From assembly GCA_933822405.4 (NCBI GenBank), contig CAKOGP040002029.1:1-10923 (forward strand): DNA of 10,923 nucleotides, in the 5' to 3' direction. A program made the translations under genes and the position numbers. Source of the DNA: Cylindrotheca closterium. Lineage: Eukaryota; Bacillariophyta; Bacillariophyceae; Bacillariales; Bacillariaceae. Below, in pieces: positions 5,827-10,923 of this stretch (the stretch's first letter is position 1; each line of letters begins with the position of its first letter). The notes beneath the pieces were generated by a model. It had not been told where the DNA came from. It did no database searches and was given only the letters and a program-made list of their open reading frames with translations.

Positions 5827-8800
5827 TTAGTAGGTTGCTCCCGGAATAGTTGGTAATCGCAGCACAAATCCGGCTCTATCAGATCTTGAAATCTCTCGCC
5901 ACCCGGACGTTATCACATAGAAGAAATTGCGTTCACCATCCCTCCCTTTACCTTTGGGAACGCTTCCGTCATTATTCAGCAATGGAAGGAGCAAAAAGTG
6001 CTCTGAGCATGATTTGAATCGAGACGATTCCAAACCACTGGATGCCACGGTCGTGTAAGAAAAGTACTGTGCTCCGCAGACCTCCAAATGAAACTCGACT
6101 GGCCGTATCTCCAAATAAGTATTCATACCCCCTGTCTTAATAACCAAATAAAGATGATCGTCAACGACTAGACCAGACATGAATTCGGATTCTTCAAGTC
6201 TCCTCATTGCGGTTGCTTCATCTTTGTGGGACTTGTAATTTGCTTGAGATCGTACTTGTATGAAAGCGTCGTCATCATTCGTATCAGAGTCGGTGCTGGG
6301 CGCCGATGCTTGGTTTGCAATCTCTGTTGCTACCTCCATCATTGCCTGGCAGGATCCAGGTTCGCCGCCGGCAAGTCCATTAGTTACATCTCTCACACAA
6401 GCCCCGAGGGCGAACTTGTAAGATTTTTCAACAAAGTACTTTTTCATGGCATTATATGCCCAGTTACCATTTAGACCGTGATTGATTTTGTTTTTGAGAT
6501 GCTTGATGGAGGCTTCACCTTTTAAATCCAACTCGCTTAGCGGGCACAGCGGTCCCATCTCTCGAATTGTGTCACGAAAATTGAGAAGGCCCAGGAAGTT
6601 TTGTTTCCGACGCCATACGGGAACTTTCATGTCCTTCTTGGTGGCTTGATCTCGTCTCGTGAGATCGAATACATCAACTGAAGTCAGAAAGACTTTAATG
6701 TGCCTTTCAATGTCCAAAAGTTGTGCACCGGAGGGATTCTGATCCAGAGACATGATTCGGGACATGCATACCTGCCAACAAATAATCATGTGGCTAGCTT
6801 GTTCAAGTGTGGCCTTGGACGCAACTGGTTGGATGATTGGCGGGCATTCCTCTGGAGGCAGCGAAATAAATTCGAGGAATTTTTTGTCAACAGCCTTCTT
6901 GAGGGACTTGTTAGAAATATCTTCTACCTTCCTTGCGCAAAGCCACGCCCTCCTCTGTTTCAAATTGTATTGCGATAGTGGCACTCCGGGCGGATCAATA
7001 TACACATCGTCATCTTCAGTAAGTTTTGAAAGCAGCTGGTGAACATATTTGTAGACAAGACAGTACGCAATCCAATTCTCAGATACGTATCCGCCAAATT
7101 TTGTTTCGACCTTGCACCAAGATAGACTTTGGCGTTTGATTTGGTCAAGGACTGGATGGCTAAGATTGTAGAAAGAACTTGATTTCCGCTGAGCCTTTAA
7201 CCAACCACTAATCAGATCTGTGGAGATTGCTTTTGTGATTCCTAGAAAGCACAAATGCATCAGTGCGTCAATATGATGTCGGATGTCAACACCTGGTACG
7301 TTCCATGTAGTTGGATGTGGAGGTTGCTGTTCATCTGGATTGTCCGCCGCATTGCAAAGGTCGGCAATGTAGACCTGAGAAAGTCCAAATGTTTCAAGGT
7401 ACGCAATACCCTGTTTCTTTGTCCAGTAGCGGAGTCGAACCATGTCAAATGTAGAATCAGAGGCCGACTTCAAAATTGGAAAGGTTATTGGGCGGAACCG
7501 TAAACAGTTACCATTAACTCTCGCATCAGTTGGAGCACTGTCGGGCAAATTTTGCGCTGTTGGGTCCGTACCATCAGAGTTATTGTTCATGAAGATTGTT
7601 GGGTAGTCCTTTGGAATTTGATAAGACAACAGGTCCATGCGCCAATCACTACATCTTGTACATTGAAAATGCCTAACGTCTGGACTGCATAAACGCAGAG
7701 CATTGCAGTCAGAACAGGAAGGCAAACGTTTGTACGCACAGCTTTGTGACAGGTCTCCTGCCCAACCGAATCTTGCCCCGTATCTTCCATTACCATATGC
7801 GAGACCGAGCCAAGAACATCGTTCTGGTCGATCTTGGAGAAAGCAGTACACACGCAGGGAAACCGCCAGTTCCTTCTGTGATGCGGCATGAAAGAATTTG
7901 TTTTTCTGGCCCTTGAATAACTCTGTCAATTCCCTAACGAGCTTTTCCATGGCAGTGGTCATGTCACCATTGGACGGACCAAGGGAGACCGGGTAAGTAT
8001 TGCGACCAGAATGATAATCATCTCCAGGGGTACCGACGGATACAAGTACAACATGTACGGAGCCTCGATTATTTTTGGTATTGTTGGTATCAAAAGCATC
8101 AGACCAAATCACAACTTCAGATATAAACTCGGTCGGCTGGGCATTGCTTTGCTCGTTTGAAAACGCGACAAGATCCTTTCCTCTCTGAGAAGATCCGTGG
8201 AGTGATTGAACATTCTTGGACTGGGGGGAGTATGGTGCATCGACCAAAGGATCCAAAGTCTGGCCGTTGGCTAGATGGAATTGGAGAATGTCGCGAATCG
8301 AGACGTAGGCAAACCCTGTATCAAGAATTTGAATGATGGGTCGCGGGAGTATATTTGGAATTGACTCTCGTCCATCAGGTCCATAGCAATTTCTCAGTTG
8401 TGCGTGGTTCTCTGGAATTGGAAGTCCACGATTCAACGGATCCGACATGTATACCATTAGCGCAACAAGAACACGCTGCTCAATATTGGTGAGGCGGTTT
8501 GTAAGATATGCAAGAAGAATGCAGAATAGGGGATTGGTTGCACCCATGCGTTGTAGGATGTCTAGCGAAGTGTTCCGCTGCGCTGCCCAAGCAGTAAGCA
8601 ACCTGGGTCCCCATCCAAACTCCAAATTGCAGTGAAAGTATTGCGCATTCATGGGTGTTCTCGTGAGACCATCGATCGGAGTCGTTTCTTCCTCGGTCGA
8701 GAAGTAACCTGACAGGTCGCCCTTTGGGTTGGGACACTTTGACAATATTTGTGTCATCCAATCTTCCGAAGTGAGCTGCGGCGGCGCATTTGATGCATCA

Positions 8801-9267
8801 TCGATTTCGATTGAACTCCACTCATCATTGTGAGAGAAAAATTCCATCCCGTTGTCGTTGCTATCTCCCGCGGAATGCTGGGTTGGGCTGGGACCGGTAT
8901 CCGTCTCCATATCCGTTGTTTGTGCGATTTGGCATCGCTCTGCAAACTGAATTTCTTGTTGCACGTAGGCTGATGGTTTGGTGCTCTCGAACTCAGCAAC
9001 TCGCTTTAGGTGTTTTTTTTGACGCACATGTTTGCTAAACTGTTGAATCTCAATGTCATGAGCTACAGTGCAGACCCTGCACTTGATCCACCTGTGGACC
9101 ATAGTGCACCTAACATTGTCACAGTTAAATATCGCCAAGTACTTCCTCTTTCCGTCACGAACAATATCTTTGGTCTGGAGTCCACATTTTCTACACGAAA
9201 AATATATATCTTTAGTGCGCATGATGAAGTCGTCTTTGGTCAGTAGCGGACCATCGTCTTCTGACAT
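5827..9267 (-). CDS. CMC (CACTA/TNP2-like) transposase-like protein, 1146 aa, intact frame
   Basis: The start is the ATG at 9267 (A at -3); the frame extends slightly further upstream but without ATG. The N-terminus has a C-x2-C...C-x4-C set (C25, C28, C49, C54), then C63-x2-C66-x13-H80-x5-H86, which resembles a U1-type C2H2 finger and probably binds DNA. WSDAFDTNN near 388-396 resembles the TNP2 region holding the first catalytic Asp (D390). A Cys cluster follows (C518, C521, C527, C536, C539). D667 precedes ALMHLCFLGITK, like the D-x-MH region, and GPLCPLSELDLKGE (905-918) places E912 or E918 like the late Glu of this superfamily. An acidic patch (about 991-1002) and a strand-rich C-terminal part of about 110 residues of unknown role complete it. 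If active it would act in the nucleus, cutting at element ends. It has no internal stop or frameshift. Assignment rests on motif resemblance recalled from the family, not on an alignment; KDZ-type transposases are the main alternative. Confidence 0.7.
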   Translation of the reverse strand: MSEDDGPLLTKDDFIMRTKDIYFSCRKCGLQTKDIVRDGKRKYLAIFNCDNVRCTMVHRWIKCRVCTVAHDIEIQQFSKHVRQKKHLKRVAEFESTKPSAYVQQEIQFAERCQIAQTTDMETDTGPSPTQHSAGDSNDNGMEFFSHNDEWSSIEIDDASNAPPQLTSEDWMTQILSKCPNPKGDLSGYFSTEEETTPIDGLTRTPMNAQYFHCNLEFGWGPRLLTAWAAQRNTSLDILQRMGATNPLFCILLAYLTNRLTNIEQRVLVALMVYMSDPLNRGLPIPENHAQLRNCYGPDGRESIPNILPRPIIQILDTGFAYVSIRDILQFHLANGQTLDPLVDAPYSPQSKNVQSLHGSSQRGKDLVAFSNEQSNAQPTEFISEVVIWSDAFDTNNTKNNRGSVHVVLVSVGTPGDDYHSGRNTYPVSLGPSNGDMTTAMEKLVRELTELFKGQKNKFFHAASQKELAVSLRVYCFLQDRPERCSWLGLAYGNGRYGARFGWAGDLSQSCAYKRLPSCSDCNALRLCSPDVRHFQCTRCSDWRMDLLSYQIPKDYPTIFMNNNSDGTDPTAQNLPDSAPTDARVNGNCLRFRPITFPILKSASDSTFDMVRLRYWTKKQGIAYLETFGLSQVYIADLCNAADNPDEQQPPHPTTWNVPGVDIRHHIDALMHLCFLGITKAISTDLISGWLKAQRKSSSFYNLSHPVLDQIKRQSLSWCKVETKFGGYVSENWIAYCLVYKYVHQLLSKLTEDDDVYIDPPGVPLSQYNLKQRRAWLCARKVEDISNKSLKKAVDKKFLEFISLPPEECPPIIQPVASKATLEQASHMIICWQVCMSRIMSLDQNPSGAQLLDIERHIKVFLTSVDVFDLTRRDQATKKDMKVPVWRRKQNFLGLLNFRDTIREMGPLCPLSELDLKGEASIKHLKNKINHGLNGNWAYNAMKKYFVEKSYKFALGACVRDVTNGLAGGEPGSCQAMMEVATEIANQASAPSTDSDTNDDDAFIQVRSQANYKSHKDEATAMRRLEESEFMSGLVVDDHLYLVIKTGGMNTYLEIRPVEFHLEVCGAQYFSYTTVASSGLESSRFKSCSEHFLLLPLLNNDGSVPKGKGRDGERNFFYVITSGWREISRSDRAGFVLRLPTIPGATY

Positions 9268-9431
9268 CTTCAACCAACTGGAAGGACCCCAATTACTTGA
9301 AGGAATAAACGTAGTGAGGCGATAGAATGACTATTTATGTAGTGAAGCAGGGCGTCGGTGGCATATCAGCAGCAGCGAAAACATGAGCGTGTTTTACGGT
9401 GTCTCTTCGCTAACTGCCGCCGGGCGTAATA

Positions 9432-9451
9432 AACCATGTGTGCACATGGTT
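9432..9451. promoter_or_regulatory. Palindrome AACCATGTG / CACATGGTT upstream of the transposase-like gene
   Basis: AACCATGTG (9432-9440) and CACATGGTT (9443-9451) are perfect reverse complements around a 2-base centre. AAT and ATT outside extend the symmetry to 12 bp if one A is bulged. It lies about 165 bases upstream of the minus-strand ATG at 9267. The tight centre suits a dimeric protein-binding site better than an RNA hairpin. It could be a regulatory site for that gene or a transposase-binding site near an element end. Confidence 0.5.
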
Positions 9452-10156
9452 ATTGAGGTTTTACCTGTGAAACCAGTGAAAAACGAAGTCGGCGTTGGAC
9501 AAGTATTTTCGATTGATTCAAATCGTGGAATGCAATGTCATGCGACACGCACACGGTAGGTCCATGTACAAAATGTACTGGAAAATGCCGAGTCAGTCGG
9601 TCATTATGAAGGCATCCGGACACGTGCTTTCATAGCAACCGCAAATGACACAATTTCACTTATTTTTGGATCTGCAAGAACATCAAGGTTGCCAATGGAC
9701 AATATTCGTAAGTTGTTACTATCTCTTGTCAATGATTTTGTACTCGTGTACTGTATTGTATCTAATGAAAAGCATTGCAGATCCATTTCGCTGATGGGGG
9801 TGGGGATGACACCAACACTACGGTAAGTCAAGGACGACTGTGTTCGTGCGCTGTGGATACAATACAAACAACCACTAACGTTTCAGATTTTTGAACGTTA
9901 GGTCGGTCGTTTTACTATTTATTCAGATATGGATGCTAAATCACAACTAGATTGTCATGGATCGGTGACTCTTCAGGACTAAAGAATTGTCGGGCACTGC
10001 GCTATGTCATCGATGGTCTCCTTACGCTGCGATGTGACAATTGGTGATTTCGCGATGGAATCTATAATTTCTGCCCGAGTATGGCAAAGCGCAACTATAT
10101 ATTGGAGAGACGTGGTGGAGACATGATGGATGAAAACTGCTGGGCAAACGCAATGC

Positions 10157-10198
10157 ACATCCAAACTGCACATTCAAACATCCAAACTGCACATTCAA
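10157..10198. repeat. Perfect 21-bp tandem duplication
   Basis: ACATCCAAACTGCACATTCA plus one further A occurs twice head to tail, at 10157-10177 and 10178-10198, without mismatch. The identity of the copies suggests a recent slippage duplication. No gene overlaps it. Confidence 0.95.
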
Positions 10199-10771
10199 CG
10201 ACACAATCATGAATGGATGGAAGCTTTTTGGAAAGCAAATACGCAGTCGATTTTCATACAATGACATTTGGTTAGCTAAAGATGAAGAATTAAATGTATA
10301 GATACTTTGTTCATGGTTGCAAGATATACTGACGATAGAACGATAGTGCTATATAGTAGCTCGTTATTTTAAAATAGATTCAAATGACACCGTGTGCGGG
10401 CAGGCTCCTATATGACGGCTGGTGCGGTTTAGTTGCATACGAAAACAGCCGTTAAGCTAAGGGTGATAAGGACGGTAATGATCATGGGAATAGGGAAATG
10501 CGGTAGTAGAAGTGGGACTTATCTTTGTGGTAAGTTTTGTGGGAATATGGTAGAGTCTCGGGGAGTCTCACCCGTAAAATTACCGAAATATGCGATTGTG
10601 CCAGATTGTTTCCCCCGAACCCAGACTTTTCACCAGCTTTGCGCAAAAATCGCGCGCAATATTTAGAACTTTTCTTCACATGGGATTGCGGTAGTACCAT
10701 CTTTTCCACCCGATGTTCTGCCCTAGTCCCATACAATTCGTTTACGGTGTTGTTTCCACGCGAAAAGTCAT

Positions 10772-10816
10772 GACAAGTAGAAGTCAATTGAGTCGAATTT
10801 TCACTTCTGACTTGTC
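10772..10816. repeat. Imperfect 13-14-bp inverted repeat (hairpin)
   Basis: GACAAGTAGAAGT (10772-10784) pairs with ACTTCTGACTTGTC (10803-10816), with a single bulged G and an 18-base loop. GTCATGAC (10767-10774) and TCAATTGA (10784-10791) are small palindromes overlapping the left arm. There is no gene just upstream for which it could be a terminator. Confidence 0.75.
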
Positions 10817-10826
10817 CGACTACCTG

Positions 10827-10919
10827 AAAAAGAGCTAGAGGCCCAAACCAAACAAACGACCTTGTTTTATGACTACAAATCTTGCTCTCTCTTTAGTCTG
10901 TAGTCCTCTAGGCTTTTTT
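10827..10919. repeat. Nested inverted repeats near the right edge
   Basis: The arm at 10827-10841 (ending CTAGAGG) and the arm at 10905-10919 (starting CCTCTAG) are reverse complements at 12 of 15 positions, each with an A or T run on its outer side. Inside them GACTACA (10871-10877) pairs with TGTAGTC (10899-10905). The layout of nested symmetric arms resembles a small non-autonomous element or one of its ends, but the window stops four bases after the last arm. Confidence 0.45.
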
Positions 10920-10923
10920 CAAA

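Larger units (their letters stand above)
9268..10923. other. 1.65-kb region without a credible gene; upstream region of the transposase-like gene
   Basis: Open frames here are all short and unlike proteins. The first few hundred bases should contain the promoter of the minus-strand gene starting at 9267. Visible structure: a palindrome at 9432-9451, a perfect 21-bp tandem duplication at 10157-10198, two copies of TGCGGTAGTA (near 10499 and 10688), and several inverted repeats in 10772-10919. I looked for tRNA B-box patterns and found none with a matching arm structure. Confidence 0.5.

Noticed and set aside
9312..9346. TAGTG words as a CACTA-type right end
   Set aside because: No matching CACTA terminus with extended complementarity was found on the left side; five-base matches are expected by chance.

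Overview
The window looks like nuclear DNA of a eukaryote, most likely a stramenopile and perhaps a diatom. The reasons are long intergenic gaps, no bacterial operon logic, a good GTAAGT splice donor, Ser/Lys low-complexity proteins, and a large transposase-like protein of a type I associate with stramenopile genomes. The species assignment is inference from sequence style only; nothing here names the organism.

Left third (1-2546). A 391-residue Ser/Lys/Glu-rich protein is encoded on the minus strand (start 2525, stop 1350). The first bases of the window (minus strand, ATG at 88) carry the 5' end of a second gene with nearly the same N-terminus and a similar 5' flank. The window therefore cuts through a tandem pair of paralogues of an unrecognised family. 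Between them lies a repeat-rich block: five copies of a short core in 329-570, open on both strands, followed by AT-rich, TAGTA- and GTTGCTTGTT-rich DNA to 1349.

Middle (2547-5631). About 1 kb of intergenic DNA contains a perfect 15-bp inverted repeat at 3057-3103. A plus-strand gene follows, starting at 3530. Its two long reading frames overlap by ATGA, but a phase-0 intron starting at 4316 would join them into one protein of about 660 residues. That protein would have an unknown helical-looking N-terminal part, a 59-residue internal duplication, a lysine-rich tract and a C-terminal cysteine cluster.

Right half (5827-10923). A 1146-residue minus-strand protein converges on the previous gene with a gap of about 195 bp. 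It has N-terminal zinc-finger-like motifs and residues placed like the D, D and E of CMC (CACTA/TNP2-like) transposases. It has no internal stop. The remaining 1.65 kb (9268-10923) has no credible gene but holds a palindrome, a perfect 21-bp tandem duplication and several hairpins near the right edge.

The two convergent genes could be the two genes of one DNA transposon, or a domesticated transposase beside an unrelated gene. I found no terminal inverted repeats that settle this.
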